Assembly: GCA_017654935.2 (NCBI GenBank)
Contig: CM065713.1
Location: 20,203,393-20,267,392 of the forward strand
Origin: Phymorhynchus buccinoides
Lineage: Eukaryota; Mollusca; Gastropoda; Neogastropoda; Raphitomidae
DNA: 64,000 bases
Direction: 5' to 3'
Shown: positions 1 to 10,654 of the stretch, piece by piece
How positions within the stretch are numbered: the first letter of the stretch is position 1
Layout of the letters: every line of letters begins with the position of its first letter
Position numbers and translations under genes: made by a program
The notes under the pieces: model-generated
The model's database searches: none
What the model was told of the DNA's origin: nothing
Seen by the model: the letters and a program-made list of their open reading frames with translations, nothing else

Positions 1-265
1 GCCAACTGTGGGGATTTTCCATTAAATTTACCTGGTCGCATTAGAGAACAAAATGTCATCTGCAGTATTGGGAATTCTTCTGTGACCGTATATAAAATCA
101 AGGTCTATTTTTACTTACCCAAAATTTAAGACAATGGTTGGTCTTTGGCAGTAATAAAGACAACAGCCTTTGTCAACCAACTGGTTTTAGTGACACAGGT
201 GTAAAATCACTGTGGTGAACATTTTTCAAAAATGAAAAACGACTTTGTTTATTTGAAAGGGTTAA
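1..265. mobile_element. piggyBac-like MITE, 3' part (family D, copy 1)
   Basis: The sequence ends in GAAAGGGTTAA at 255-265, matching the end of complete copies at 4248-4501 and 8759-9005. Those copies run from TTAACCCTTTCACCGCCA to TGGTGGTGAAAGGGTTAA (or GGCGGTGAAAGGGTTTAA). A TTAA target duplication with CCC...GGG ends is characteristic of piggyBac-type transposons. No transposase is encoded. The left end lies outside the window, so the copy is truncated here. Confidence 0.6.
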
Positions 266-840
266 ACCAAATCAATTTAAAAAAAAATCTGTCTTCTATT
301 CTGTTATAACAGTTTCTCACAATAGTAGAGGTCTTACTTTCATTCTCTCTTGTCTTATTTTATTGCCCATAAAATATGGTAGTATGAATTTATAGAAAAA
401 ATAATGTTGGTATTGGTTTTTCATGACTTACTTTATTTTTTATTCATTTGGTCGGCTTGAGGAAGTTACAAGCACAAAACTCCAGGGGTATTCGTTCTCA
501 ATATTTAGTAGATTTTCAATTTATGTTTCTGAGATTTGTTTGTATTTCTTTGGACCAGCTTTATTTTGTTGTTCTCTTCGTCCTGTTCCTCCATTTTCAT
601 CTTTTTTCTTCTTCTTTGTCTTCTTCTTCTTCTCCTCTGTTTCTTCTTCTTGTCGTTCTTCTTGATTTCCATTTGGATAAGAAAGAGAATGCTTTACAAT
701 CTAGAACACGGGTCTGTAATGTTGACTGTGTCTGAGGGAGAAAAGGTGAGTTTTAGTCTGCACTAAACTAACTGATCATGATAACATAGCGAAAAATTAA
801 TGAAGAGATTTATCCGAAATAAAGGAAACTTGATTGCTTC
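266..840. other. No gene seen; (CTT)n-rich stretch
   Basis: AT-rich single-copy-looking DNA with a CTT/TTC-rich tract at about 580-665. Short open frames here are low-complexity Phe/Ser/Leu strings with no recognisable domain. The segment from about 548 to 782 is absent from the second arm of the inverted repeat. Confidence 0.6.
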
Positions 841-1537
841 CATATTTATAATTAACTAAAAACCTTTTAGCTCACATATTTATGATTATTAACTAGAAAC
901 CTTTTAGCTCACATATTTATGATCATTAACTAGGAACCTTTTAGCTCACATATTTATGATTATTAACTAGAAACCTTTTAGCTCACATATTTATGATTAT
1001 TAACTAGAAACCTTTTAGCTCACATATTTATGATTATTAACTAGAAACCTTTTAGCTCACATATTTATGATTATTAACTAGGAACCTTTTAGCTCACATA
1101 TTTATGATTATTAACTAGGAACCTTTTAGCTCACATATTTATGATTATTAACTAGAAACCTTTTAGCTCACATATTTATGATTATTAACTACAAACCTTT
1201 TAGCTCACATATTTATGATTATTAACTAGAAACCTTTTAGCTCACATATTTATGATCATTAACTAGAAACCTTTTAGCTCACATATTTATGATTATTAAC
1301 TAGAAACCTTTTAGCCCGCATATTTATGATTATTAACTAGAAACCTTTTAGCTCACATATTTATGATTATTAACTAGGAACCTTTTAGCTCACATATTTA
1401 TGATTATTAACTAGGAACCTTTTAGCTCACATATTTATGATTATTAACTAGAAACCTTTTAGCTTACATATAATCATGATTATTAACTAGAAACCTTTTA
1501 GCTCAGATATTTATGATTATAAACTATGAACCTTTTA
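841..1537. repeat. 37-bp minisatellite, about 18-19 copies
   Basis: The unit reads aactagaaaccttttagctc followed by acatatttatgattatt. Copies differ mainly by ag/gg in 'actagaaac' versus 'actaggaac' and by rare single changes. The reversed array at 8062-8463 in the other arm has about 11 copies, so copy number differs between arms. Confidence 0.95.
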
Positions 1538-1540
1538 TAG

Positions 1541-2079
1541 TCTTTTCTGTCTGCAAAGTTATTGTCACTTGTTTTCTCAGTTATTACCGGTAATCACACG
1601 ATTCTATTATTTTTAAAACTTCCTTATATTCAAGAATGTATTCGTTAGCTTTCTTCTTCAGCTTAAATTTAATACCTAGAATTTGCTGTGAAAACCATAG
1701 TTTTAATGCTACTTGCCCATGTTACAATAATTATTATTGCAATAGGCGCTCAACTCGTATGAAGAGCTTTGTTTTAGATTCAAATTCTTTTTCTATGAAT
1801 GTTTAGTAGAAGTTTAGTTGTTGCTGTTTTGATAGTTGAAAACATATTGTCAGTCTTAATTATGTAACTTTAAAAAAAAAAAAGGTTTAGCTTTGATTAT
1901 TGCATTCTGCTGTTTATGAAGCGCTTTTTCGTAAACGAAGCATTAAAAAAATGTACTGCTTACGTGAAATATTATAGTATACATGTAGAAACGCTGTTAG
2001 TAAAAATAATTTTGTTTTTTTTTTAATAAAAAAAAGTACAAATGTAGTTTGCAAATATTGCTTGCTTTCAGGCTGATGG
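1541..2079. other. AT-rich, no gene seen
   Basis: No convincing open frame, splice-bounded exon or RNA gene. The part 1557-1755 is missing from the inverted copy, where flanking sequence joins directly. The rest is matched at 7420-8060, apart from an extra segment of roughly 300 bp there. Confidence 0.6.
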
Positions 2080-2257
2080 TACAGTGGAGCCTCCCATATA
2101 AGACCTTCAAAAATTAACCGAAATGAGGTCTTATAGGGGAGGGGTCTTATAAGGGAGGTAATTTTAATACTTAAAAGAAGGGCAATGTTTCACAGAGTAG
2201 GTCTTATGTGGGAGGGATCCTTATAATGGGAGGTCTTATAAGGGAGCTTCCACTGTA
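2080..2257. mobile_element. Family A MITE, TA-flanked palindrome (copy 1)
   Basis: Begins TACAGTGGAGCCTCCC and ends GGAGCTTCCACTGTA, so it has inverted ends with a TA on each side. The inside is also inverted-repeat-like, built from variants of 'cttataagacctcc'. Other copies in the window end in CAGTGGAACCTCCC...GGGAGGTTCCACTG. TA flanks with CAGT ends fit a Tc1/mariner or pogo/Tigger-type non-autonomous element. The superfamily is inference; the family and its ends are directly visible. Confidence 0.8.
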
Positions 2258-2509
2258 TACGTTTTATGCGATGCTGTTTTGAAGGATTCAGTCTTTGGCG
2301 CCGCAATCCTGGCTTGATGAATGGGAAGCATACTTTTGTTACCACATACCACTAGTCCCACACACTGCTGTTTGTGCGTGTGTGCAACGCACATGTAGTT
2401 ATATTCTGGATGGGCTTGTGTGTGTGGGTGTACGTCATACATGTATGTATGCGTGTGCACGCGCGTGCATGCGTTCATATGGGTTTGACAGACACTAGCA
2501 GAGATAGAG

Positions 2510-3252
2510 CATTTTGTGGGACTAGCGGTATGTGGGACTCGTATCATGGATGTCAGATTACAGTGTGGGACTAGCGGTATGTGGGACTCGTTGTATCATG
2601 GATGTCAGATTAGAGTGTGGGACTAGCGGTATGTGGGACACATTGTATCATGGATGTCAGATTACAGTGGGACTAGCGGTATGTGGGACTCGTTGTATCA
2701 TGGATGTCAGATTACAGTGTGGGACTAGCGGTATGTGGGACTCGTTGTATCATGGATGTCAGATTACAGTGTGGGACTAGCGGTATGTGGGACACATTGT
2801 ATCATGGATGTCAGATTACAGTGGGACTAGCGGTATGTGGGACTCGTTGTATCATGGATGTCAGATTACAGTGTGGGACTATCGGTATGTGGGACTCGTA
2901 TCATGGATGTCAGATTAGAGTGTGGGACTAGCGGTATGTGGGACACATTGTATCATGGATGTCAGATTACAGTGTGGAACTAGCGGTGTGTGGGACACAT
3001 TGTATCATGGATGTCAGATTACAGTGTGGAACTAGTGGTGTGTGGGACACATTGTATCATGGATGTCAGATTACAGTGTGGAACTAGCGGTGTGTGGGAC
3101 ACATTGTATCATGGATGTCAGATTACAGTGTGGAACTAGTGGTGTGTGGGACACATTGTATCATGGATGTCAGATTACAGTGTGGAACTAGCGGTGTGTG
3201 GGACACATTGTATCATGGATGTCAGATTACAGTGTGGAACTAGCGGTGTGTG
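2510..3252. repeat. 51-bp minisatellite, about 14 copies
   Basis: The unit is ggactagcggtatgtgggac, then tcgttgtatcatggatgtca, then gattacagtgt. Some copies lack 'tgt' (48-49 bp). Later copies switch to 'gtggaactagcggtgtgtgg'. The array sits between inverted words (ggaagcatacttttgttacc at about 2320-2342 and its reverse complement near 3252-3272). It may therefore be the amplified core of a foldback element lying between the two A copies. Confidence 0.92.
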
Positions 3253-3285
3253 GTAACAAAAGTATGCTTCCGATGAAAGTATATA

Positions 3286-3454
3286 TAGTGGAACCTCCCT
3301 TATAAGACCTCCCCTCCCTCCCACATAAGACCTACTTCTCCGAGACATTGCCCTTCTTTGTAAGTATTAAAATTACCTCCCTTATAAGACCTCTCCCTTA
3401 TAAGACCTCATTTTGGGTGATTTTTGAAGGTCTTATAAGGGAGGATCCACTGTA
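3286..3454. mobile_element. Family A MITE (copy 2)
   Basis: Runs from TAGTGGAACCTCCCTTATAA to GGGAGGATCCACTGTA. It has the internal order typical of the family: '...cctcccacataagacc', 'gagacattgcccttctttg', 'gtattaaaattacctccctt', then 'cattttgg(g/a)tgatttttgaagg'. Its partner in the other arm is 5820-6047. Confidence 0.85.
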
Positions 3455-3806
3455 TATACGATTTAGGTGTGTGTGATTGTTTTATTAATCAGTTTGCTTT
3501 CAGATATTTAACTTCACACATCATTGATATATTATGAATTAAGTGCTTAGCCTCACTCCTAGACCAAGCTCTTAGTGCATTGCAATTACTGTACCTTTAA
3601 CCGCATTTTAGCCCTGTTTTTAATTGTTGGTTGAATGTCACAAGCTGCAGGTGTGAATAGAAGGATTCTACAAAATAAACTTGTGGCTGTAAGAAAGATC
3701 AAAGCTCTCAAGTTTAAATTACTTGACTGCTGTTTGATGTGGACAATCAGGAGGTGGATAATCAGTAGTTCAGATAGAAAGGGGAAAATGTAATCGGTGA
3801 AAAAGT
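3455..3806. other. Unique AT-rich DNA, no gene seen
   Basis: 3455-3612 is the innermost part of the inverted repeat (matched at 5642-5819 reversed). 3613-3806 starts the spacer. No open frame or RNA motif recognised. Confidence 0.6.
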
Positions 3807-4198
3807 TTGGTAAAGGTAAAGATGTGCCACCCCCCCCTACCTATCTCGGTTAATTCTATTTTTCCGTTATTGCCTTTCTTACCATACATAAAGCTGTATT
3901 TTAGGAACATTTTTAGCTAATAACCTTTGTGGAATACTAACCCTATCCCTAACCCTAACCCTACAAGACGGGAAAACGCAACGAACCACAACTGTGACAA
4001 ATCGCGGTGTACTGCAGTACATAGTGGGGGGTAGGGTTAGGTTTAGGGCTAGGGTTAAGGATAGGGTTAGTATTCCAAAAAGGTTATTAGCTCAAAATGT
4101 TCCTAAAATACAGCTTTATGTATGGTAAGAAAGGCAAAAACGGAAAAATAGAATTAACCGAGAAATGCAGGGGGGGTGGCACATCTTGACCTTTGCCG
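3807..4198. mobile_element. Family C foldback MITE carrying telomere-like motifs (copy 1)
   Basis: Long inverted ends: the left starts ggtaaaggtaaagatgtgcc followed by a C run; the right ends G run, ggcacatcttgacctttgcc. Inside each arm sit short runs of CCCTAA (left, about 3943-3964) and TTAGGG-like (right, about 4029-4070) words. The loop contains 'cgcaacgaaccacaactgtg' and 'gcggtgtactgcagtacata'. Complete or partial sisters lie at 11719-12168, 15204-15569 and 41634-41907. No protein is encoded. The superfamily is not recognised. Confidence 0.85.
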
Positions 4199-4247
4199 AA
4201 AGTTTTTTGGGGGTCATGTCTTAGAGGGAGTGCTAATAGGGATGGCT

Positions 4248-4501
4248 TTAACCCTTTCACCGCCATCCATTTTCAGCCAAAAAATACCTTTAAACTTAAC
4301 TTAACTGGGTAGAGAAGAAAAAATTACATGCTATGATATTGGGAATTCCTCTGCGACATGCATAACATGCCTATCCTTACCTCCGAAGATTAAGAAAATA
4401 TTGTTGTCTTCGGATAATAGATCCGGATTGAAAGCCTTTTAGTGACATGGGTGGTGAGCCATTGTGGTGCATACGTGCGACATTGGTGGTGAAAGGGTTA
4501 A
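4248..4501. mobile_element. piggyBac-like MITE, complete (family D, copy 2)
   Basis: A 254-bp element from TTAA (4248-4251) to TTAA (4498-4501). Inverted ends are CCCTTTCACCGCCA and TGGTGGTGAAAGGG. The internal words 'tattgggaattcctctg' and 'ttagtgacatgggtg' are shared with copies 1 and 3. The TTAA target and CCC...GGG ends support a piggyBac relationship. Non-autonomous. Confidence 0.75.
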
Positions 4502-4504
4502 CAG

Positions 4505-4890
4505 GGAGGTTAGTGTAGAGTGGCACAGTGGTAGCGCGTTCGCTTCGTGTCAAGTAAACCCGAGTTTGAACCTGGGTACAGGGGATTTTTCCTCACTTTG
4601 CACTAGGCCTTACGGTCTGAACGTGGAGTCTTTCGGACGAGACGATAAACCGAGGTCCCGTGTGCCCATGCACTTAGCACATGTTAAACCCAGTGGCAAC
4701 GAAAAAGTTGTCATTTGGTCAAAATTTACCCCCCCCCCCCCCCCAACACCCCCCCCCCCCCCCCCCTCCAACCCATCAGTCACACAAAAATCGCAATAAT
4801 TGGGTGGCGCCCCTCTGGCTGCGACGCGCTCTCCAGGTGGGAGCAACCCGAATTTCACAGAGACTATAAAGTACCTAATACTTTAAAAAA
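4505..4890 (+). mobile_element. tRNA-derived SINE with conserved central block
   Basis: The head has a Pol III A box (tggcacagtgg, about 4520) and a B-box-like word (gagtttgaacctggg, about 4562). A conserved block follows (tttcggacgagacgataaac, then cgaggtcccgtgtgc, about 4630-4662) and a 'cccagtggcaacgaaaaagt' stretch. Two poly-C runs (4727-4768) interrupt it. The tail block 'ctctggctgcgacgcgctct' with 'cgaatttcacagagact' is at 4815-4866. The tail block also occurs reversed at about 14395-14460. The architecture (tRNA head, shared central domain, LINE-like tail) is that of domain-sharing invertebrate SINEs; the exact family is not assigned. Confidence 0.75.
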
Positions 4891-5089
4891 AGTTCTACTG
4901 TATTATTGGCTTGCAGTCTGTGGAGTGGTGATGATATTTTTGCCGGTGTGTCGTGTTCGCGCAGACGATCGAGAGTTCCCCCACCGAGGATTCCCCTGAC
5001 AACGCTCTGTCTTCCCAGACCTCTCCTGACCGACAGCAACAAGGGGCGCAGGGACTGACGCCAGAAACTGGTCAGTGTGTGAGAGATAA

Positions 5090-5141
5090 AACAAACAAAC
5101 AAATGAACGAACGAACGAACGAACGAACGAACGAACGAACG
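5090..5141. repeat. (GAAC)n microsatellite at contig end
   Basis: acaaac units grade into gaac units that run straight into the N gap. The contig ends in a simple repeat. Confidence 0.9.
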
Positions 5142-5641
5142 NNNNNNNNNNNNNNNNNNNNNNNNNNNNNNNNNNNNNNNNNNNNNNNNNNNNNNNNNNN
5201 NNNNNNNNNNNNNNNNNNNNNNNNNNNNNNNNNNNNNNNNNNNNNNNNNNNNNNNNNNNNNNNNNNNNNNNNNNNNNNNNNNNNNNNNNNNNNNNNNNNN
5301 NNNNNNNNNNNNNNNNNNNNNNNNNNNNNNNNNNNNNNNNNNNNNNNNNNNNNNNNNNNNNNNNNNNNNNNNNNNNNNNNNNNNNNNNNNNNNNNNNNNN
5401 NNNNNNNNNNNNNNNNNNNNNNNNNNNNNNNNNNNNNNNNNNNNNNNNNNNNNNNNNNNNNNNNNNNNNNNNNNNNNNNNNNNNNNNNNNNNNNNNNNNN
5501 NNNNNNNNNNNNNNNNNNNNNNNNNNNNNNNNNNNNNNNNNNNNNNNNNNNNNNNNNNNNNNNNNNNNNNNNNNNNNNNNNNNNNNNNNNNNNNNNNNNN
5601 NNNNNNNNNNNNNNNNNNNNNNNNNNNNNNNNNNNNNNNNN
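5142..5641. other. Assembly gap, 500 N
   Basis: Exactly 500 N, the same size as the two other gaps, so a placeholder join and not a measured distance. Open frames crossing it are meaningless. Confidence 0.99.
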
Positions 5642-5819
5642 AAAATGCGGTTAATGGTACAGTAATTGTTTCTTTCCTTCTTCTTTTTTCGCAATGAATA
5701 AGAGCTGAGTCTAGGAGGTGAGCGAAGCACTTAATGTCATAAATATCAATGAGTGTGAAGTAAATATCATGAAAGCAAACTGATAAAAAAAACCCCCACA
5801 CACACACTTAATTAGTATA

Positions 5820-6047
5820 TACAGTGGACCTCCCTTATAAGGACTTCAAAAATAACCCAAAATGAGGTGCTTATAAGGGAGAGGTTATAATGGAGGTAAT
5901 TTTAATACTTACATCTACAAAGAAGGGGGGGGGGCCCCCCCCGGGCCCCCCTAAAAAAAAAAAAATTTTTGTGGTCTCGGAAAAGTAGGTCTTATGTGGG
6001 CGGGGAGAAAGTCTTATAATGGTAGGTCTATAAGGGAGGTCACTATA
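5820..6047. mobile_element. Family A MITE (copy 3, inverted partner of copy 2)
   Basis: Starts TACAGTGGACCTCCC, ends GGGAGGTCACTATA. It is disrupted by the homopolymer patch 5926-5964, which looks like poor consensus at a contig end. Confidence 0.75.
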
Positions 6048-6074
6048 TACTTTCATGGGAGCAATACTTTGTTA

Positions 6075-6985
6075 CCACATACCGATCAGTCCCACACTGT
6101 AATCTGAACAATCCAGGATACAATGAGTCCCACATACCGCTAAGTCACCACACTGTAATGCTGACCATCCATGACTACAATGTGTCCCACATACCGCTGT
6201 CCCACACTGTAATTGACATCCATGATACAATGTGTCCCAATACCGCTTAGTCCCACACTGTTAATCTGAATTCCAGATACAATGGCACACATACCGCTAT
6301 TCCCACACTGTAAGCTGACATCCATGATACAATGTGTCCCACATACCGCTATTCCCACACGTAAGCTGGACATCCATGATACAACGTTGTCCCACATACG
6401 CTGATTCCCACACTGTAATCTGGACATCCATGATAAACGAGTCCCAATTACCGCTAAGTCCATGTTAATCTGGCATCCATGATACAATGAGTCCCACATA
6501 CCGCTAGTCCCACTGTATATGAATCATGATACAAACGCGTCCCACCATACCGCTATCCCACTGTAAATCGGAACATCCATGATACAATGTGTCCCACAAC
6601 CGTAGTCCCAACTCTAAATATGACATCATGATACAACGTGTCCCACATTACCGCTAAGTCCCACTGTAATCTGACACCATGCTTTATACAACGAGTTCCC
6701 ACATACCGTAGTCCCCCACGTAATCGGACATCCATGATACAATGGGTCCACATACCGCTAGTCCCAACTCTAATCTGACCATCCATGATACAACGTGTAG
6801 TCCCAAATACCGCTAGTCCCACACTCTAATCTGACATCCATGCTAGACAACTTATCCCACATACCGCTAGTCCCACTGTAATCGGACAAGCTAAATATGA
6901 CATCCATGATACAAGTGGCCCCACATACGCAAGCCCACACGGTATTGACATCCATGATTTACAAACGAGTCCCACATACCACTGT
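6075..6985. repeat. 51-bp minisatellite, inverted noisy copy
   Basis: Repeats of 'cccacataccgctagtccca' and 'tgtaatctgacatccatgat' on the plus strand are the reverse complement of the 2510-3252 unit. About 18 units, each with several small indels. Confidence 0.9.
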
Positions 6986-7240
6986 CCCACAAATGCTCCT
7001 ATCTCTGCTAGTGTCTGTCAAACCTAAAACGGCATGCACGCGCGCACGCACATACATTTATGACGTACCTCACACACCAAGCCCATCCAGATATAACTAC
7101 ATGTGCGTTGGCACACACCAACAAACAGCAGTGTGTGGGCACTGGTATGTGGTAACAAGTTACAATGCTTCCCATTCCTCAGCCGGGATTGGCGGCGCCA
7201 ATACAAACTGAATCCTTCAAAACAGCATCACTAAACGTTA

Positions 7241-7419
7241 TACGTGAGCGTCCCTTGATAAGACCCCGCGATTATAAGGATCCCTCCCACATAAGACCTA
7301 CATCTCTGAGACATTGCCGTTCTTTTAAGTATTAAAATTACCTCCTTTATAGACCGCCTCCCCTATAAGACCTCATTTTGGTTAATTTTTGAAGGTCTTA
7401 TAAGGGAGGCTCCACTGTA
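7241..7419. mobile_element. Family A MITE (copy 4, inverted partner of copy 1)
   Basis: Internal family words 'gagacattgccgttctttt' and 'gtattaaaattacctcc' are present, and it ends GGGAGGCTCCACTGTA. The left end (tacgtgagcgtcccttgata) is degraded. Confidence 0.75.
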
Positions 7420-7639
7420 CCATCACCTAAAGCAAGCATCTATTTTGCAAACTACATTGTACTTAGTTATGAAAAAAAAACCTTTTGTACTAAGCGCATA
7501 TTACATGTCTCTATATGATCTTTCACGTAAGCATACATTTTTCTTAATGCTGTCTGTTACGAAAAAGCGCTTCATAACGCAGAATGGAATAATCCCCACC
7601 CAAAAAAGCTAAACCCCTTTTTTTTTAAAAGTTACATAA

Positions 7640-7950
7640 TAAACTGACAAATGTGTAACTTGTTTATGTAAATTGAAATTTATTTTTTTTAATGTAATCT
7701 GATTGTAAAATGTTATTTAATTATGTCTATGTATTTTACTTATATTAGTTTAATATATACTATTTTCTATGTGTGTGCATGTGTATTGTGTGTGTGTGTG
7801 TAAGATGTGAAGTGATAGTTGTGGAGCACTGATAAGCGGTTGTTTTTAATATGAATAAATTTAGGGCAAGTGTAAAGCGCTTAGAGCTTAAAGGTGAAGC
7901 GCTATATGATTTTTCTTAAATATACTATATACATATATATGTTTTTTAAC
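7640..7950. mobile_element. Arm-specific insertion with SINE/LINE-like tail
   Basis: This ~300-bp stretch splits sequence that is continuous in the left arm near 1845-1870. It ends with 'gtaaagcgcttagagcttaa' and 'gtgaagcgctatatgat'. Similar words occur at 30138-30190 ('gtaaagcgcagagcatg', 'gttagcgctatagcaaat') and 60137-60200 ('gtcaagcgcctagggctc'). A shared retroposon tail is the simplest reading. Boundaries are approximate. Confidence 0.45.
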
Positions 7951-8061
7951 GGATCAAACAGCAACGTCTAAACATCTACTAAACCTTCATAGAAAAAAGA
8001 ATTTGAATCTAAAACAAAGCTTTTCATACGAGTTGAGTTTTATCGAAAAGACTATAAAAGG

Positions 8062-8463
8062 TTCATAGTTTATAATCATAAATATCTGAGCTAAAAGGTT
8101 TCTAGTTAATAATCATAAATATGTGAGCTAAAAGGTTTCTAGTAAATAATCATAAATATGTGAGCTAAAAGGTTTCTAGTTAATAATCATAAATATGCGG
8201 GCTAAAAGGTTTCTAGTTAATAATCATAAATATGCGGGCTAAAAGGTTTCTAGTTAATAATCATAAATATGCGGGCTAAAAGGTTTCTAGTTAATAATCA
8301 TAAATATGCATGTGAGCTAAAAGGTTCCTAGTTAATTATCATAAACATCTGAGCTAAAAGGTTTCTAGTTAATAATCATAAATATGTGAGCTAAAAGGTT
8401 TCTAGTTAATAATCATAAATATGTGAGCTAAAAGGTTTTTAGTTAATTATAAATATGGAAGCA
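8062..8463. repeat. 37-bp minisatellite, inverted copy, about 11 units
   Basis: Reverse complement of the 841-1537 unit ('gagctaaaaggtttctagtt', 'aataatcataaatatgt'). Confidence 0.93.
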
Positions 8464-8758
8464 ATCAAGTTTCCTTTATTTCGGATAAATCTCTTCATTC
8501 ATTTTTTGTTATGAAATACAAACAAATCTCAGAAACATAAATTGAAAATCTACTAAATATTGAGAACGAATACCCCCCAAGCCGACCAAATGAATAAAAA
8601 ATAAAGTAAGTCATGAAAAACCAATACCAACATTATTTTTTCTATAAATTCATACTACCATATTTTATGGGCAATAAAATAAGACAAGAGAGAATGAAAG
8701 TAAGACCTCTACTATTGTGAGAAACTGTTATAACAGAATCAGATTTTTTTTTAAATTG

Positions 8759-9005
8759 TTAACCCTTTCACCGCCAAAGTCGCATTTTAGCACCACAGTG
8801 ATTAAACACCTATGTCACTAAAAGGCATCAAACTGGGGTCTATTATCCAAAGACCCTATTGTCTTAGTTTTGGGAAGTAAGGATAGACCTTATTTTATAT
8901 ACGTCACAGAAGAATCCCCAATACTGCAGATGGATTTTGTTCTCTACCCAGGTAAATTTAATGGACTTTTTTGGCTGAAATATGGCTGGCGGTGAAAGGG
9001 TTTAA
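8759..9005. mobile_element. piggyBac-like MITE (family D, copy 3)
   Basis: TTAA at 8759-8762 then CCCTTTCACCGCCA; right end TGGCGGTGAAAGGG and TTTAA at 9001-9005. 247 bp, inverted partner of the copy cut by the window start. Confidence 0.75.
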
Positions 9006-9623
9006 TGACATTTCCAAAATCAAAGGAATTCTGAACTCCACCAATGAATCATTCTTCAAACAACAAAATGTATACTGTATACTTGTTTTCGAACTATACT
9101 GGTCTCCAAAATTTAAGGGCCGGAAGAACGATCTTCTCTCTTCTGTCTTGGAGGCATGCTTATTGAGAGCTCTGGTTGCCACCCTTAAATACACATTCGT
9201 GTCTACCTTTTGATCAGCAGTTTTCACTACAGTCATTTGCACAATAGGCAAGAAACCTGCATCAGCCCTGATTCTTCATTTTATTTGCCACATTTTAAGC
9301 GTTGAAAACGCTGTTGCTGTACTACTATAAGGCAACAGGAAGTAAAGTTATTGAGTAGCCTAAGTTTTGCCATTTTCTTCATTGTTGTCTTAGTGTGCAA
9401 TAAATAGATATCAAGCTACTGAAAACAGAAGCCGGCCCTTAACTTTTGAAATCCAGATTTCATTTTATTATATTTTATTAGTCATACTATAAGGCATCTC
9501 TTGTCTGGGGAAAAGCAGCACCTTTATAATAGTCTGGAAAAAAAGGTATATATCTACTTATCTCTGCTATAGCAAGAGGAAACCCAGCACTATCAAAAGA
9601 AAAAAGAAAATTAAATTTCAAAG
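9006..9623. other. No gene seen; old family B fragment
   Basis: AT-rich. The 80-codon frame on the plus strand has no recognisable motif. 9475-9545 contains 'tattagtcatactataaggc' and 'gtctggggaaaagcagcacc', similar to the B copy that follows. Confidence 0.5.
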
Positions 9624-9790
9624 TACTGTATTTTTCTGATTATAAGGCGCACCTTTGTATAAGGCGCACCAACCAAATTTTACCAAAATTTCAGATTTTG
9701 TTATAATTTTTTCTGTTTTATTAGTCATATTATAAGGCGCAGGGGTCTCAGTCTGGGGGAAAAGTATCGCCTTATAGTCCAAAATCTACA
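9624..9790. mobile_element. Family B MITE (copy 1)
   Basis: Left end TACTGTATTTTTCTGATTAT then aaggcgcacc; right end gccttatagtccaaaat. Family B ends (TACCGTATTTTTCGGACTAT with aaggcgc) are shared with 12975-13554, 31113-31457 and 34838-34885. TA at both ends suggests a Tc1/mariner/pogo-like element; the superfamily is inference. Confidence 0.7.
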
Positions 9791-9911
9791 GCAAAATTAG
9801 AAGTACAAACATACACGGCTGTGATATCAACAATGATTTTCTTGTATTTAAACTAATGCTGATTCATCATATTTTTTTTTCATTATCGTTTTTACTCATT
9901 CAAAATAGACA

Positions 9912-10110
9912 ATGTGGCGGTACCATAGCCGATGAGGTTTAACCGAGGCGTGGTTACCGCTACACCTATCTATATTGTTTAAAAAATCGGGACTTTACTG
10001 GTGTTGCACTGCCTCCAGGCATTGCAGCCAGTATTGTTCCCACCATCTTTGTATTTACAAATGTCCCAATGTGTCTATGACCGAGAGGACGTAAAACATC
10101 ATTTTCATCA
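9912..10110 (+). mobile_element. SINE-like retroposon S1 (copy 1)
   Basis: Shares with 14147-14350 the words 'ccatagccgat', 'ggtttaaccgaggc', 'aaaaatcgggactttactgg', 'attgttcccaccat' and the end 'gaggacgtaaaac'. The latter part is also present at 35411-35720. The 'gacgt(t)aaac' end also occurs in the U2-headed element at 25922-26051. Confidence 0.6.
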
Positions 10111-10289
10111 TATTTTGCATGTCGGTCTGTAGGCATGCGTGCGTGTGCGCGTTGGATTGTTTGATGAGGTGTACATGTGCACAAAAAGAAAAAGAAGCTA
10201 AAATCTATAAGTGCTAAAAAGTGCTCCAGTAAGTGCTGAAGTGTCCATGTGTGTTTATATGCCAAGACTAAAGAATGTGCAAAGCTGCG

Positions 10290-10307
10290 CATGTGTGTGT
10301 ATGTGCC

Positions 10308-10362
<55 letters not shown>

Positions 10363-10475
10363 TGTCCGTCTGTCTGTCTGTCTGTTTTTTGTGTGTGAGT
10401 GTGTGTGTGTGTGTGGGTGTGTGTATGTGAATGCGTGCATGTGTGTGCGTGTGTGTGTTCTGTCTGTCTGTCTGG

Positions 10476-10516
<41 letters not shown>

Positions 10517-10610
10517 GTGTGTGTGTGTATGTGTGTGTGTCTGTCTAGTGTGGGTGTGGGTGGTGGGGGGTGTATGTGCGTATGTGTGTGTGTGTGCTGT
10601 CGTGTGTATT

Positions 10611-10654
<44 letters not shown>

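Larger units (their letters stand above)
1..3612. repeat. Large inverted repeat, left arm
   Basis: This arm reads as the reverse complement of 5642-9005: TTAA element, 37-bp minisatellite, A element, 51-bp minisatellite, A element, then a unique stretch ending near the word ctgtacctttaaccgcattt. The stretch 300-440 is almost identical to 8585-8730 reversed. Segments about 548-782 and 1557-1755 have no counterpart in the other arm. Homology is still running at base 1, so the arm probably extends past the window edge. The spacer is 3613-5641 and includes the 500-N gap. Confidence 0.85.
5642..9005. repeat. Large inverted repeat, right arm
   Basis: Reverse complement of 1-3612. Between about 5820 and 7000 it carries many single-base insertions and deletions and an odd homopolymer patch (5926-5964: G run, C run, G, C, A, T runs) where the other arm reads 'aagaagggcaatgtctc'-like sequence. 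From 8460 to 8760 it is almost identical to the left arm. An extra segment at about 7650-7945 is absent from the left arm. Confidence 0.85.

Noticed and set aside
3940..4075. True telomere or chromosome-fusion point
   Set aside because: Only a few imperfect TTAGGG units, placed symmetrically inside a repeated foldback element present four times.
4875..5807. 310-codon frame crossing a gap
   Set aside because: Most of it is translated N; the same goes for the frames over 61949-62448.
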